NCBI GenBank assembly: GCA_032622095.1
Contig: CP136067.1
Location: 74,982,705 to 75,046,704 of the forward strand
DNA: 64,000 bases
Reading direction: 5' to 3'
Source: Siphonodentalium dalli
Taxonomy: Eukaryota > Mollusca > Scaphopoda > Gadilida > Siphonodentaliidae
This document shows, one piece after another, positions 46,643 to 58,920 of this stretch. Under the pieces are notes generated by a model. It did no database searches. It was not told the origin of the DNA and was given only the letters and a program-made list of their open reading frames with translations. Made by a program: the position numbers and the translations under genes. Each line of letters begins with the position of its first letter. Within the stretch, counting starts at the first letter, position 1.

Positions 46643-48735
46643 AAGTGACCTGAACAAATCTCTGCCCAGGTCTGAGAATTGATTGTTCAACAGTCTCAGA
46701 TAAGATCAGATGACATGTGTGTAATAACCATTCCACATGGCAGACTGGCATGCATATTATTATCAATGCAAGAAATAACTTTTACAAGAATGTTAGTACA
46801 TGTATATTGTATTGGGACTGTGAAAAATTGAAAACTAATCCAAGAGCTTCATGAGTAGAAATGAAGCTATGATCCACTGATTTTTGAACCTACAAATTTG
46901 AATCCTTTTATTTCAGTAGACCTAAAGTTACCATACAGGAACAAAATAAGAGCAGACTGATGGATGGACGAACCAAAAACATAATACATCCCCGCTTTAA
47001 AACGGGAGTATAAAATCCATCAAGAAGCAATAGTTGAGTCCTCTGAAATTCATATACCGGTACAATATAATAATTGGGAATTATTGAAATTGCATGATCA
47101 GTAACTTGCACCTTTGACAGGTTCAGATTTGGTTAGTTTTCCAAATTTCCAAACCTAAATTTCTCAATAATAAGAGGAAATACAAAATAAACTACATGCA
47201 TTGGATATAAGAGGTGCATGCTGTCATGACTCAATAAAATGTTTGGTTAATTTAGACAAAGGAAAATGGCGCAAGATCTTTGGCATTCAGAAAAATTATT
47301 AATTGTTTTATTATAATAAGAGCAGCATTTTGAATACCATTTACATTCTCCCTACCATTTGTAAGCTGAGAAATTTTGTCTGAAAATAACATAAAAGAGA
47401 AGGAGTATTTTCAAGTAGTTTCTGTTAAGTACAAGTGCACCACAGAGAGTATATATATCCCCCAGCAAATATGGCTTTTCACTGAGGTTTATTAAATTTA
47501 TGAAGGGGCTTGATTCAAAAGGTGTCTTAATCTAGCCTGCGATAAGTGGACAAAACCTACTGCATGTCAATTTCCATCATCCAATTTTTATAATGAATTC
47601 ACTGGAAATCATTCACATCCCATCTAAGATGACGGAGATACAGGGATGGAATTATTTTACACTCTATTTTAAAGGGACGTAACATCAGACAAAACATGTT
47701 ACATGTGGATGTTGTTCCCTTCATGTTGTATCATGAGAATACTAAAGGTCATACAAATATGACCTACATGTTGACCAAGATCCAATGTTGGCACATATGC
47801 ATTTTCAGTTTAAGGGCCATAACTCTGCAACAAATGAAAGGATAGAACCCATGGTGGTTCATGAGCTGAGCATAGGCAGTATTGTGGAAGTTTATATTTT
47901 GAAGAGGGTGTTTAACTTGTAAATTAATTGGTGGATCATGATCAACTAGATGCGTAATGGACATTTTTCCATTTTCTGTTGGTCACTATCTGTGACCAAA
48001 GTATTGTTTGCAGGTTTGGAGCATCATAATTAGAGTGGAATTATCTTATCGACGTAATAAATTGGTGATTGGTACATGTTAGGAATTATGTACCATTATT
48101 AATATTACTATTTACTGAATCAAAGTCCAATTAGATACTAAAGTTTAATCAATACTTGACGGTAAACATTTGAAAAGGTCAAAGCATAGAAAAATATTCT
48201 GAAAATCACATTTAGACTAAAATATTTTAAGTCACTATGCGATGTTTGTTGACAAATCACCGTAACAGTTTTATTTACATAACAATGGTTTCAACACACA
48301 CATTTTCGTTATTGGAATAATATCGGTAATGAACATAAGGACAAAGTTTATCTAATTCTTCTCAGTGGTGATGTTTTTACAGACTTTGGTATTGTATGAA
48401 CATTTACCCACTGGGTCTCTTTAAAGATGAATTCATAGTTCCACACTTCCAGTTTATACAGCAACATACAAAATCTTATTATACAATTCTTTGAATTCAG
48501 CATCAGTTAGATTACTAAGATTAGTATATCTTCTAAAAGTGTCCTGTGGTATTGACATTTTACCCACACACTTCAACTTCAAGGGTAATTCAAGGATAAT
48601 TTTGAAATTCTACGTCATTTCCAGACTGGCAGCTGAGGGGGGTGGATTTTTCAAGAAATTATCCATATTTTTCCAGGCCTGGAGATGCTATTTTTAAAGC
48701 CTAAAACTTTTCACGATTCCAGACAGTGTATGAAC
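46643..48735. other. Intron of gene 2, nothing firm
   Basis: A short 'aagggccataactctgcaac' repeat fragment lies at about 47811. Otherwise AT-rich sequence. Confidence 0.4.
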
Positions 48736-48871
48736 CTTGCCAGTTTAGAAAAATTACACATGCTACTGAACACTTGGTGCGGTGTGTTAACCAGTATTTT
48801 ATCTTTCTGGGCTGGGTTTTGGTCAATGAATTTCATGTCAAATTGCCATTTATGACTCAATGCTATATCTT
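48736..48871 (-). CDS. Gene 2, exon 6 seen here (unknown protein)
   Basis: On the minus strand the exon follows 'gtcattctccccaaatcaag' and enters with AA, completing GAA with the G left by the exon at 51787. The 44 whole codons include DIALSHKWQFDMKFIDQNPA and HQVFSSMC. The donor is less certain: 'GGCAAG|GTTCAT' at 48736 is my choice, leaving phase 2, though GT dinucleotides further in are also possible. Without splicing the frame would close at a TGA shortly after (about 48711), so it could instead be the last exon. No family recognised. Confidence 0.6.
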
Positions 48872-48899
48872 CTTGATTTGGGGAGAATGACACCATAGC

Positions 48900-51786
48900 A
48901 GAACACTTTCAATTTACTATGATTAAATTAGATTAACTGAATGGGTCATAGTAATTATCTAATGAATTAAAACATTTCACCGCTTGTGTAAGAAAGTATT
49001 CTTGATTGCAAACAAATTAACTCAAGAATGCAAGTAATCAAATGACAGATAAACAGACATATGAGTCTGAATCAACAACATGGTAATACACACATATTAT
49101 TACCACTTGTTGCTACTCAGCATGCGATGTGAGGTATGTACATTCATGCAGCATTATGTAACCTTTATTACACATGCTATTTTAAAGTGTTAGTTAGGTC
49201 TAATTATTATAACCAAATGAATTTGAAAAATATTTCAGCGTGGACATTCAGTATAGCTGCTAGACTGAATATCTCTAGTCTAGAAATTGTTAATTTTCCC
49301 TTTGTTGACATATTTTTAGTTAGATATACCTTGCAGTAACTATTTTCTATTCAACTGAATAAAATTCATTTGATATATTGTGTCATGTGTTAATAACCAG
49401 CCTTATATTCAAGCATATGTTCTATATATGTTATTCCTGTCTGTTCGCAATATTTTATCTAAAGTACTTCAGTTCAACATAAAATCTACACATTTCTTTT
49501 CGAAAAATGGAAGACAAGCTACAATTGAATTAGAGTGACTTGTATTTGATCAATATCAGGATAGTAACAAGGCAGTCCCATTTACAATGATGAACTGTAA
49601 AATTGAGAGTAATTACAAATATTCAAATTACACACAGCTCCTTTAAATATGCTGATTTATCATATGACTTGCACCTTTTATTGGGCTTCAGGTATCTCAT
49701 AATTACAGGTGTTATTAGTTAGTAACTTGGTGACCCAGAAGTGATCATGAAAAATCTGACCAAGTCTACACTGCTCCCAAAATTCATAAGACAAACTATT
49801 GAAGAAATATCAGTAAATTTTTATTCTTTTATGTAACCTTTTTATTTTTATTCTTTTATGGCATTAACATATGTCAGAAACGATCAGCATAATTTAATTG
49901 ATTACGTGAATTTTAATAATTATTATTTTGTTCAATGAAATAGTTCAAACAAGGCAGAAAATTGAATGTTCACATGAATGATATGGGCAAAGAACCAGAC
50001 ACTAAAAGCACTCTAAAATCTATGTTAAAATGCCAAATAATACATTCACAATCTGATTGCAAGTCAAATATAAATCCAAGTTGTGCTACATTAAACATCT
50101 TTGTTTTGTTCCAACATTCTTTCTGATAACATTCCGAGCATGTTGCAAATGGCTTAGGATTGCACTTGGAAGTAAGCAAACCTGCAGATTGGATGATATT
50201 TAGTGACAGTTGCTATGGTGATGGTATATGAAATTCCAATAACATGCCTTGGGAAACAGTAACACTAGACTCAAACCATATAACTATGTTGTATGTGTGG
50301 ATGCATGCATTTTCTTCGTAATGTTGTGAAGCGTCTCAGGAACATGCTTCATTGAAACTGAATTCAATTAGTTTAAATAACTGCCATCTCAACGTAATAT
50401 TTCGCATGAAAATCAACTCAAAACGAGTCATGTGATTTAGAATATGAAATTCATGATCCTCTCATATGAAATTTATGAAACTCGTCTCCAATTATAAGAC
50501 TTGTTTCATAAATTTCATAAGAGAGAAACACTGCATTTCATATCCTCTATTTATCATGTCGATAAGAAAATTCACAGCTTGTATTGTTGTAGGTGAAATG
50601 CTATGAATTTTAAAACTAGAGGTACCAATATTGAAACAATTACCCAAAATTTACACTATGATATAGGATTCATAAATTCTTTTTAAACTCATTTTATTTG
50701 TAAATATAATTATGGCAGAGGATTGGAGGACAAGTACTAATGTTTGTTCTCGTAAAATTACTCAAACTCAATGAACTTCTGTGCATAAACAATATACACC
50801 ATTGGATCCAATAAGGGAAATAACATGTTGGAAACAGTATTATCTGAAAATTTCCTAAGGTACCAACTTATCAATGAGTATTTAGTATAGAAAGGGTATT
50901 CCAAGTTTGAGAGCTCTTAAGTTTTCTAGTAACTGTGTTATGGAATGTTAACTGGTTCATTTCTACTGAGCTTGTTTCAGATTCACACCCAAATCCATGC
51001 ACTTGGGAGAGGGGGCAACACTGGTGTATAAGTGTAAGAAGTTTAAGAACACTACGTGTGAAACTAATCTAGTTACCTCAAGATGTAGAGCAGTTATTTA
51101 ACAGACATCTGTAATTTTACAATCAGATACCAAAAGAATAAACAATGAATCCAGGCATGTACACTATGTGTATAAATACAACCCAAATTTCTTTAGAAAA
51201 CTGACTTTTTGAAACCCTTTCTTTCTATAAAAATAAAAATAGAAATGTTATTGCAGGGCCAAAACAGAATTTTGAATTTTTCATTTAGGACCAATGGGCA
51301 AGTCTAATTGTAAAGGAACAGGCCTTTTGGTTAGTGTCATTTGGGCACATCAGGATGAGCCATGGTTGGGCCTGGTAAGAGGATACAATGTCAAAATAGA
51401 GACCATGGAACTTGAAATCCTTGCATTAGATTTCCAAGATTTATCAATTTTAATTGATATCAAATTATACCAAATAATTCCAGTATATTATAAAAATATT
51501 TCTCAGTGCTACAGCTACTCAATGGCAAAAAGTCCATTCTTATGTTTATTTTGGACACATTTCCATATTTTGGGCATAGCATTTACAGACTTGAATTTGA
51601 TGGGAATATAATTGACTGTAAAGGAAAAATACTCTAATAATTCATCAATATACTATTAATTCTGCCAGTGTTATCATTATTAGGAAACATAATTATACAA
51701 CAACTTAAAAAATCTAAAGCCACAAACTTGCAAGGCAAAATTATTAATTCTGTGATGAGCATTCCAAACCCACAATGCAGACATAC
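48900..51786. other. Intron of gene 2
   Basis: AT-rich. It has an inverted repeat at 50440-50545 (listed separately) and a fragment of the 10813-11479 repeat at 50850-50900. A cysteine-rich frame on the minus strand at 50110-50175 (CNPKPFATCSECYQKECW) has an acceptor-like start but no good donor, and was not taken as an exon. Confidence 0.4.
50440..50545. repeat. Inverted repeat (hairpin)
   Basis: 'catatgaaatttatgaaac' (50463-50481) pairs with 'gtttcataaatttcata' (50502-50518), and outer 'gaatatgaaatt' with 'atttcatatcct'. Confidence 0.75.
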
Positions 51787-51899
51787 CTATGTTGTTTAAG
51801 TCTGTTTCTAGATCACCTGAATTTGGATTTATTTGATGAGTATGAAATTTCTGGTCATCAAGTACAAAGTATTCCCTATAGTTCACATGTGAGTAGATG
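51787..51899 (-). CDS. Gene 2, exon 5 seen here (unknown protein)
   Basis: On the minus strand the exon runs from 'ttacttcag|CATC' to 'AACATAG|GTATGT', both good sites. It is 113 bp with one leading base, 37 codons and one trailing base. Peptide IYSHVNYREYFVLDDQKFHT continues to LETDLNNI. The other two frames have stops, so the frame is certain. It needs an incoming phase of 2, whereas the exon at 52584 leaves phase 1. A small unseen exon or another donor (for example ACAC|GTGTGT near 52615) must lie between. Outgoing phase fits the exon at 48736. No family recognised. Confidence 0.72.
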
Positions 51900-52583
51900 C
51901 TGAAGTAAGATAGCTTAAATCAACATGGCCAAACTCATCACAAGAATAAATTTTAATACTTACATATTTAAACTATTTAATAAAGTACCGGTAACTTATA
52001 TTGTTATCTTTTGTCCCATCATCCTCTCTTTTGACTGGCTGAGGGCGCTCCAGTTAGCAGATCGCAAATATCCTTGTCACCCACGTGGGTAACATTTCAA
52101 GAATTGTTGCCCTCGCAAGTCGCAAGTAACAATCCCAAACAAATAAAGTAGAGATCAAACTGCAGAGATTCCCTCGCCACTCTCTAGTCTCTTGACAACA
52201 AATCGGTTTATAAACTCCATCCTTTTGTGACAATTGCGAACTGTGATGTTTAACTATTTTCATAATTATTGTTTTTAATTTGCAACTATTATAAATGTGT
52301 TTTGCGAAAATGCTTTCACGATTGAGATAAATCAAGGTGTGAGGTTCATATTGGGCCTTTTTAACCCTTCCATGACTGGAGCTTCCTGAAATTTTGCAAA
52401 AACACTGTGCCAATGCAATCTCTTATAAAGTAAAACCTTTCCAAACCAGACCCTCTATAAACAGAATCCCTCTCCATATGGACCAAATTGTCCGGTCCCG
52501 TATTCACCCAAGTGACCGGAAACTCTCTATTCTGAAAATTGGACGGATTTTCTAGTCCAAAAGTGAACAAATACAATTTTTAC
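51900..52583. other. Intron of gene 2
   Basis: A 119-codon minus-strand frame (52054-52413) could contain the missing short exon: an acceptor 'gcaaaatttcag' with compatible incoming phase lies at about 52388. I see no convincing donor, and the frame does not look conserved. Confidence 0.4.
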
Positions 52584-52718
52584 CTCCAAAATCTGAAAGC
52601 GATACTAACTGAACACACGTGTGGTAGATTTGACATACTTGATGCTGAGCTTGTGTTGGCTCTAAGGTAGACTGGGGATCATTTATAAGTTTAAATTTCT
52701 GGTGAATAAATTCATTTC
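52584..52718 (-). CDS. Gene 2, exon 4 seen here (unknown protein)
   Basis: On the minus strand the exon starts after 'gagccatcag' and ends 'TTTGGAG|GTAAAA'. It is 135 bp: two bases completing GGA with the upstream G, 44 codons, one trailing base. Peptide NEFIHQKFKLINDPQSTLEP then TQAQHQVCQIYHT and LVSLSDFG. Phase agrees with the exon at 56626. An internal CAA|GTATGT looks like a strong donor but would leave phase 0, which fits nothing downstream. The acceptor lies only 23 bp from repeat R1, which ends in the adjoining intron. Confidence 0.68.
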
Positions 52719-52740
52719 CTGATGGCTCATTCATTGCGAG

Positions 52741-53035
52741 AGGTTCATTAAAATTGTATTGGTGACAATACACTAACATCATGTACGTTTAGCTAATTAG
52801 TGTTCAGATATTGGACAGTGGTCGTTTCATTCAGAGCAATGATTGATGTAAAAAAAAAAAATGTCAGTGCTGTAATCTCCGTTAAGTCCCCATTGTTTAC
52901 TCAATATGTTAAATAAGCATTCAGTTATCTAATCAGACACCGTTGGTAAAATCCAGTTCAAAGCGGTCACCGAACAAAACACTGCTAATTAAATCGGTTA
53001 GCATATACAGGAGTACGAAACTACTATACTAATGA
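52741..53035. repeat. Dispersed repeat R1, copy 2 (unoccupied hAT site)
   Basis: Uninterrupted counterpart of 1-155 plus 1049-1205. The hAT target appears once, as GTCCCCAT at 52886-52893. Confidence 0.82.
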
Positions 53036-53291
53036 TGCAACATTTTTAAGCATCATTCTCATTCACCATAAAATTTATCGTTTCCATGTTTCAAGTGTCT
53101 TATCTATACATGTATTATGCCTTAATATACCATGTTTTTAATTATTCTTATTATAACATGATGTTTTATCTGGTGTTAATTATATTTTATTTGGTACTTT
53201 ATTGTATCAATTTAATTAATCAATAATGAGTTGGTTGGGCTTCGACAACGACATCAATACAATCCGATCGTAGTGCGATGTATATGCTATT

Positions 53292-53427
53292 CTCCCACAG
53301 GGAGCCTCGCATATATAAGGGAAACCATTGGCCTAACAATATTTACCTTGACCTTGTAAGCCAGTGCATTCTCTTATATATGCGAGGCTCCCTGTGGGAG
53401 ACTCGCATATAGAAGAAAATGCACTGG
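53292..53427. repeat. Three-part inverted repeat able to form two alternative hairpins
   Basis: Segment 53292-53319 (CTCCCACAGGGAGCCTCGCA and on) is exactly complementary to 53373-53400. The same 53361-53393 stretch also pairs with 53395-53427: 'ccagtgcatt...tatatgcgag-ctccc' against 'gggag-ctcgcatata...aatgcactgg'. The two stems share bases and cannot form together. Confidence 0.88.
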
Positions 53428-54958
53428 CACAGGATCTTTAATGCTGCACCAGCGCAGCTCCCATCACTAAAGGGTTAAATCAACATCATAGACCCAATAG
53501 GTGCACAATAGCATTATTATGTAGTTCAAATATAATGTAGACAAATGTGTCATTGTACATACATTTCTTGTTACCAATTAAACTCTGAAGTTCAACTTTG
53601 ATAATTTTCCTTTCCGCTACAGATATTCATTGACTTCGCACAAAAGTCCTTATATGGCGAAACAGTCTGTTGTCAATTTTTTATCCACAACCCCAAACTT
53701 GTTAGTTTCACATGTTAGCGTTCTTGAAATTGAATGCTTGCACTCACTTCAAATGAAACGGGCTATTTTTTTGAATGGGTACTCTACTTCGAAATTGCTT
53801 TACTCCTCTTTCTGTTGACCGATTGACACCATTAATGACACCAATATGATAAGAAATTAACAGCCCCACCATGAATGTGTTTATCGATCCAAAACTTGAA
53901 TGTCTCAATTTTCAAAAGCAAGTCTTTGACCTGAAATCAATTGGGATTATAGAATGTGCTTGAATAATATAAATATCTTTGCAGACCTTTCCCGGATAAC
54001 AGAACAGTTGTCACCCTTGCTTTTGTGAGACACAAGGATTTGTCACCGCTGTCTACCTGGACCATCATTCCAGGTCTCGAGCTGGCAACAAATCCCTGTG
54101 TCTCCTTCAAATGTGGGTGACAAATGTTTATTGTTCAAGCCTTATATTTACTATATTTTTACTAATAAATACGATAAAAATGTGATGAGCACTGATCACT
54201 CAAAATCAATTCTTTAACAAGTTTATTTTGATCACAATAGCATAAAAAATTTAAATGCTAAACCGATCTGATTCTGTATGTTTTTTTTAAATTGTATAGA
54301 TTCTGTTATATCAAGTAAAAGTAGGCAAGAAATGCTCTTTATTGTTCTAGGTTGGAGAATTAATTTGACTTGTGGAATCTTTTTGAGACAATATATTAGT
54401 CCATATATTAGCAAATATATATTTATTAGCCTATTTGATTGTGGGGAAAGTAACAAGTGTTTACAAACACTAAACTCAGAATAGGCAGTTTGTATAACTT
54501 ACCCCAAACTGCCAAAGTTATAGGCCTGGATGACCTTGGTTTAATATAGAAATAACAGTTACAACATGAATTTCCTCAATAGTATGCAAAAAGTAAAGTA
54601 TAATGATAGTATGAATGCGATATTATCCAGAAAACACACTTTGTGTACGATTCCATGATTAGCGACACACCGCCTAGACTACAGTGAAATACTGAGTTAA
54701 CGTGAGTTCCATATTGAGGGATTGAAAACAATGTTGTGATTTTTTTGGATAACATGACTGCCTATATACAATATTCTTTCTTTCATATTAAATATTAAGG
54801 ATGTGAAATGGTTTGCAACAGAAAATCAGTTTATGACATAAATCATGATTGGATGACATTAGTGCTGTATCTCTGTTATATATATAAAGCGCTTGCATAT
54901 GACATAATCTGGACTACATGATGCCTACCGGCACAATTATTATTTGAAATTACCTGGT
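53428..54958. other. Intron of gene 2, nothing recognised
   Basis: AT-rich. Small frames at 53630 and 54278 have no support. 'gtgacaaatccttgtgtctc'-like inverted bits occur around 54010-54125 ('cacaaggatttgtcacc' / 'aacaaatccctgtgtct'). Confidence 0.4.
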
Positions 54959-54961
54959 TTC

Positions 54962-55747
54962 TGGGATACATATGATGACAGTATAGGACACTTATGTGAT
55001 ATATGACTGTATAGGACATTAATAGGTGGCTTCTGTGATACATATGATGACTGTATAGGACATTAATAAGACAATTATGTGATACATATGACTGTATAGG
55101 ACATTAATAGGACGCTTATGTGATACATATGATGACTGTATAGGACATTAATAGGACGCTTATGTGATACATATGATGACTGTATAGGACATTAATAGGA
55201 CGCTAATTAAGTGATACATATGATGACTGTATAGGACATTAATAGGAGCTTCTGTGATATGTATGATGACTTTAATAGGACATTAATAGGGAAGTTTATG
55301 TGATATATATGATGACTGTATTAGGTTAGGACATTAATAGGATGCTTATGTGATACATATGATGACTGTATAGGACATTAATAGGTGGCTTATGTGATAC
55401 ATATGATGACTGTATAGGACATTAATAGGACGCTTATGTGATACATATGATGACTGTAATAGGTGGCTTATGTGATACATATGATGACTGTACAAGAAAT
55501 TAATAGGAAGCTTCTGTGATATGTATGACTGTATAGGATATTAGTAGGTGGCTTATGTGATATATATGATGAATGCATAGGACATTAATAGGACGCTTAT
55601 GTGATACATATGATGACTGTAATAGGTGGCTTATGTGATACATATGATGACTGTATAAGAAATTAATAGGAAGCTTCTGTGATATGTATGACTGTATAGG
55701 ATATTAGTAGGTGGCTTATGTTATATATATGATGAATGTATAGGACA
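54962..55747 (+). repeat. Minisatellite, ~44-bp unit, about 17 copies
   Basis: Unit 'gatgactgtataggacatta' plus 'ataggacgcttatgtgatac' with variants ('gtggcttatgtg', 'aagcttctgtgatatg'). A higher-order block of about 120 bp ('gactgtaataggtggctt...ttaataggaagcttctgtgatatgtatgactgtatagg') occurs twice, near 55450 and 55612. Confidence 0.93.
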
Positions 55748-56179
55748 TACATGTATAGCTTACAATCGAATGCATGTCAACTGTGCATTATATATGAGAA
55801 CATATCAGTAACCCTTTGAAATCAAAGTAATTTGAAGTATAGTCCAAGATTCCTTCAAAGTAAACCAGCTTGTGAGATCGGTAGGGATGACACTGGTTTC
55901 AGTTGAAGTACATTTTCCTTACTCTTCTAAAGCAAAATTTACGCCCAGCTCAGGTGATGGGATTTCGTAAATTCTACCATTGTTTGGTAAACATAAATAC
56001 GGTCATGTGTCATCGATTGAAATAAATTCTATCATGAATATCCGGTAATTTGTAAATTGGAAATAACATATATTATTACGAGAAGTCCAGTGTAAGAAAT
56101 GTTTAACTAACAAGTAATATGGGACCATTTAAAAAAAAAAACATAATAGTAATGGGATGTTGGAATAAAATCACATTGC

Positions 56180-56470
56180 ACACGTTCCCAAGTGTGTTGT
56201 TTTTTAGAGTACTCCATTATCAGCATAGAAGCAGAAGATTGCCGATTATTCCTTGGCAAAACTTTGTGTCCACTTGAAATATAAACAAACAGATGTTTCT
56301 CATAAGCACACGCTATATATATATGCGTAATTAAACATGGAAGATAATTTAACATGATAGTTATAATACATCATTATGACCATTAAGATGTCACTCTTTC
56401 CGATGTTTATAAAGGGTAAACTGGATTAAAATAGACAAAAAATCTTACCACTGGATCCAGGCGTAAAGTC
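56180..56470. repeat. Dispersed repeat R2, copy 2
   Basis: See 45250-45560 for the shared blocks. Confidence 0.6.
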
Positions 56471-56625
56471 TACAAATATAACTAGCTGGTTTACTTGGAC
56501 TAGGTCACCCCATCAGGTTTTGTATCTCCCAAGCAGACTCACTAGCAGAAACCCTGTAAAGGTATATGTATGTACATGTAATTTTCCTTCTATGATGCAT
56601 ACAACAACTGCAAAAAGGACATTAC

Positions 56626-56745
56626 CTGGGCCCTGTGGTGCATTATCCTTGGTGAACTGTTCCATTTCCAGCACTAATCTGATAGTCAGATTATACATCA
56701 AATTCTGCATCTGTTTCATACATTTCTTAATAAAGCCAATATAAT
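56626..56745 (-). CDS. Gene 2, exon 3 seen here (unknown protein)
   Basis: On the minus strand it is bounded by 'cttgtttttcag|ATTA' and 'GGGCCCAG|GTAATG', both strong. It is 120 bp: two bases finishing GAT, 39 codons, one trailing G. Peptide YIGFIKKCMKQMQNLMYNLT then IRLVLEMEQFTKDNAPQGP, predicted largely helical. Phase agrees with exons at 62348 and 52584. It is the best-defined exon of this gene after the pair at 62-63 kb. No family recognised. Confidence 0.8.
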
Positions 56746-57203
56746 CTGAAAAACAAGAACACATCAGAGATGCTGGGTCAAGTTGCAGTAGCAATGCCAA
56801 ACATTAGCTTGAATTGAAGAATTTATTAATTGTAATTGACTATCATACACAACACTGTTGAGAAAGTCTGACATAACAAATATCCCCCCTGTTGACTCAG
56901 ACATATACTGTGACACTCAGCATAAATTCAATGCTTAGATTCAATGGAGTTGGTCTTTGGCCTAGATAAAATCAACTCCATTGCGATCACTTATTTTCCA
57001 ACTGGAGTTGATTAAATCTGGACCCTGTCTATAATCCCCAATTAACGTATCAACTAAATATTCAAACAAGGATCAAAATCTCACTTAGTGCCAACATATT
57101 TTACTTGAGTATAACTAAATTCCATTAATGTCAAAACATTAAGAGAATTCGGAGTCCAAAACACATTTGTGACAAGTTTGGTCTTACATCAACATAAATA
57201 AAA

Positions 57204-58085
57204 AGGCTGCTAGGCCACATGTCCCCCAAATAAGGTGGCTTTTTTTGACTGGCGGCTTTTTATAAATGAAAAATTTGATTCTGGGAACAACCATTGAATC
57301 AAACTTTGCTTCCAACTGTCTATGTTCACTATTTCTGAATCATGCAATGACAGACGCAAAATTCATCAGATGTATTCTCAAATAAAAGACCGCTCAGCCA
57401 CAGTGTCCCCAAAACGGAGGATTCAGTTGGAACGGAGGTTTTGTGGAAGTATATTATATGGATAAAATACTTGTACATTGACTCATAACTGAGCTGCATA
57501 CAAATAATTCAATCTAAAAAAAAATCTTAATAGTCCCAAAAATTATTTTTGGGGGACAATTATAAGTCATCATGCAAAATTCATAAGACGTAGCCCAGAT
57601 TCAAACCATAACTACCGATGGAACCCAAATTTGAACCTGACCTGTATTTTCATATCAGTAATCCATATTACAAATTTGAAAACAATCAGATAACAAAAAC
57701 TAAAGTTATCATGCGGAAACCAAAATAATCATAAAATTCTAAGTTCACAAGGACCATAACTGGCAAAAATGGGCGGACCGAATCCAAATTCGGACACAAC
57801 CTGTATTTTCATGTGACTAATCCACAAACCAAATTTGAAATCAAGCAGATAAATAAAATTAAAGTTATCACCCAGAATCCAAAATAATCGGTAAGGGCCG
57901 TAACTCTGGCAAAAATGGGTGGACTGAACTTGTTGACCTGTATTTTCATTAGGGTAATCGGCATACGAAATTTGAAAACAATCAGATAACTAAAACTAAA
58001 GTTATTATCTGGAAACATTTTGGGATGGACGCACGGACACCGCTAATTTCTATAGTCCCCAAAAATTTGTTTTCGGGGGGACAAC
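57204..58085 (+). mobile_element. Cluster of Family A pieces (two heads, two tails)
   Basis: Heads at 57205 ('aaggctgctaggccacatgt' plus 'cccccaaataagg') and 57385 ('aaagaccgctcagccacagt' plus 'gtcccc'). Tails at 57527-57561 ('tagtcccaaaaattattttt' plus 'gggggacaat') and 58050-58085 ('tagtccccaaaaatttgttt' plus 'tcggggggacaac'). Three 'gaacctgacctgtattttcat...aaaacaatcagataacaaaaactaaagttatcat' units lie between the tails. The inner 57385-57561 element is probably nested in the outer one. Confidence 0.68.
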
Positions 58086-58527
58086 AAATACACAGGTGTT
58101 GAGAAGTGGGTCATATTATGTGAAAATACTGACCATCGGGCCACGAGATCTTAGTATGACTGCCTGTGAACTCCAACAGTAAACCATGCTAAACATTGAG
58201 AGTCAAGAATTTCCCTGATTTTTCCGAATTTATGCAGGAGATTCCAATTTTTCATGGGAATTCCAGGTTACAGTAAACAAATACATGTAGTAATTTACAG
58301 GGTTATAAGGCCACTGTTTTTTTATTAGTTGGTTCGAGGATCCGCCGAGTCGTTTTTTTCTTGCCGCCGACCCGTTTTTTCCGCACTCAAAATTTTATTT
58401 TATTAAAAAATGAAAAAAGATCGCTTTGTGTACCGTGTGTAGGAACGGATTAATTTTGGCGACGTTTCGCATCTGTGTTTTCTGCACCACTTCCGCTACT
58501 ACGCTAGGCTACTTTCGTTTATTCGAA

Positions 58528-58821
58528 ATGGCAAAAGTATATCAGTGTGCAGTTGTCATTTTGGAAAACAAGACCATAAGAAAACAGCTGAAATGTGTTT
58601 ATCCCGAAATAACAGTTCGAGAGCTGTTCTCGTTTGTCGAGGATGATGCATTGATTCGTCGTGACTACTTTGGTGGTCTTACCGAACAATTTACTGAGGG
58701 GGTCACCGAAATCGAGGAACCCGATGTTCCGGTGTCGGCCCTCAGTTCATTTGAACCATTCATATTAAATGAGAGAAATGAGAGAAAATGGGCAGATGGA
58801 ATTAGATACTCTTTCCTTTGA
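58528..58821 (+). CDS. Unknown 97-residue protein encoded in a Harbinger-like element
   Basis: I chose ATG 58528 (context cgaaATGg) because the longer frame opening at 58426 has no ATG before it and reads as a low-complexity Cys/Phe stretch. The product begins MAKVYQCAVVILENKTIRKQ and has VYPEITVRELFSFVEDDALI in the middle, an acidic Thr/Glu/Pro segment, then ERKWADGIRYSFL before TGA. No membrane segment or known motif is visible. AATAAA follows at 58965, so a short polyadenylated transcript is possible. It may be an accessory protein of the autonomous relative, a captured host exon, or a chance frame. Confidence 0.5.
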   Translation: MAKVYQCAVVILENKTIRKQLKCVYPEITVRELFSFVEDDALIRRDYFGGLTEQFTEGVTEIEEPDVPVSALSSFEPFILNERNERKWADGIRYSFL

Positions 58822-58850
58822 GATATCCATGCAGTCAAGAGACTTTTGTT

Positions 58851-58920
58851 TATAATATAGTGCCACATAGATGTAATATAAATTCACATATATATTACAC
58901 CTCTATGGCACTATATTATA
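58851..58920. repeat. 70-bp palindrome
   Basis: 'tataatatagtgccacatag' + 'atgtaatata' pairs with 'tatattacac' + 'ctctatggcactatattata' around a 10-base turn. It is AT-rich and follows the ORF stop by 30 bases, so it would fold in any transcript of that ORF. Confidence 0.9.

Noticed and set aside
50110-50180. Cysteine-rich minus-strand peptide CNPKPFATCSECYQKECW as an EGF-like exon of gene 2
   Set aside because: An acceptor is possible but there is no good donor, and including it would break the phase match between the exons at 51787 and 48736.
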